From the NCBI GenBank assembly GCA_947497635.1, contig CANMHZ010000093.1:1-5490 (forward strand): DNA of 5,490 nt, in the 5' to 3' direction. Below, one piece after another: positions 5,028-5,490 of the stretch (its first letter is position 1; each line of letters opens with the position of its first letter). Under the pieces are notes generated by a model. It had not been told where the DNA came from. It ran no database searches and saw only the letters and a program-made list of their open reading frames with translations. This stretch comes from Helicobacteraceae bacterium (GTDB lineage: Bacteria > Campylobacterota > Campylobacteria > Campylobacterales > Sulfurimonadaceae). The position numbers were made by a program, and so were the translations under genes.

Positions 5028-5490
5028 AGCTATTAATTGTTGATGACGTAGAAGATAATAGGTTGGTATTGCGGGCAATTTGTCGGAAACTTAGCGAATT
5101 TGAAATTTACGAAGCAGTTGATGGTCATGATGCGGTTGAGCAGTGTGACGCATTACGCCCGCATATCATCTTGATGGACGTAATGATGCCGCGACTTGAT
5201 GGATTTCAAGCCTCAAAGATCATTAAAGAGCGCTATCCAAAGACGATTATTATGGCGGTAACGGCAGTCATTGATCCAAAGATGGAAGAGAATATGGCAG
5301 CTATTGGGGTGGCGGCATACATTCGAAAACCAATTGATAAAGAGTTGATTCGGTTAAAACTGCAAAGCTATGCTGGAGTGATTTCTCTAGGGGGAAAGGA
5401 GAGGGTAACGCATTCTACATCAGTTGCTCTTAATCCTTTTGGCGAAGAGGTTCGTAGTTTTAAAACAGTTTTTGAGATTCATAATATGGA
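5015..5490 (+). CDS. Response regulator, receiver domain plus unknown C-terminal part (cut by window end)
   Basis: The first 158 codons are present and the frame is open at the edge. Residues 3-118 form a complete CheY-like receiver: acidic pair D10-D11 (LLIVDD), phospho-acceptor D55 in ILMDVMMPRLDGF, conserved T83 (MAVTA) and K105 in YIRKP. It is expected to receive phosphate from the kinase encoded immediately upstream, whose gene it overlaps by 13 nt. Residues 119-158 (from GVISLGG to FKTVFEIHNM) are not part of a receiver and match no DNA-binding helix-turn-helix I can recognise, so the output domain is unresolved: a DNA-binding, enzymatic or protein-interaction module could follow. The start is supported by GAGGAG eight bases upstream. 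Confidence 0.92.
   Translation, partial: MEKIKLLIVDDVEDNRLVLRAICRKLSEFEIYEAVDGHDAVEQCDALRPHIILMDVMMPRLDGFQASKIIKERYPKTIIMAVTAVIDPKMEENMAAIGVAAYIRKPIDKELIRLKLQSYAGVISLGGKERVTHSTSVALNPFGEEVRSFKTVFEIHNM

Noticed and set aside
1..5490. tRNA, rRNA, CRISPR array or riboswitch
   Set aside because: Non-coding stretches are short (1-179, 1754-1867 and 3355-3440), and none shows spaced repeats, a cloverleaf or a known riboswitch core.

Overview
The window looks like a chromosomal segment from a free-living Campylobacterota (epsilonproteobacterial) species of the Sulfuricurvum/Sulfurimonas type. That is an inference from three things: moderate-to-low GC with dense coding, extended -10 promoters (TGn-TATACT, TGn-TAAGAT) lacking a convincing -35 box, and the style of the sensor kinase. 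No marker gene fixes the genus.

Layout. Positions 1-179 hold no gene. They contain a perfect 10-bp inverted repeat (30-39/53-62) and probably the tail of an old insertion sequence. Positions 180-338 (minus) keep only the last 52 codons of an IS630-type transposase. Against that remnant sits an apparently complete IS1380-family element (about 340-1853) with an intact 433-aa DDE transposase (419-1720, minus). Its proposed ends are weak inverted repeats flanked by a possible 4-bp TTTA duplication. The element begins only about 15 bp past the stop codon of the next gene.

Positions 1868-3354 (minus) are a two-gene operon joined by a 4-nt ATGA overlap. The first gene encodes a 201-aa helical, charged protein of unknown function. 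The second encodes a 294-aa protein with a winged-helix-like N-terminus and a C-terminal region resembling DnaD/DnaT/phage-O replication proteins, so a role in primosome or helicase loading is suggested but not shown.

The 86-bp intergenic stretch 3355-3440 is a compact divergent control region. Two extended -10 elements face outward, and a perfect TTATTC-N6-GAATAA dyad lies at their midpoint. The leftward transcript is predicted to start at or next to the ATG, so it would be leaderless. To the right lies a two-component pair: a soluble double-PAS histidine kinase (3441-5027), then a response regulator overlapping it by 13 nt (5015 to the window edge). The regulator has a complete receiver domain and a further C-terminal part cut off by the window end.

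How it may work together: the kinase senses a cytoplasmic signal and phosphorylates Asp55 of the regulator. The shared promoter region could let one regulator control both the signalling pair and the replication-like pair, but that link is only inferred from the layout. The IS elements show that the downstream side of the replication-like operon has been a repeated landing site.
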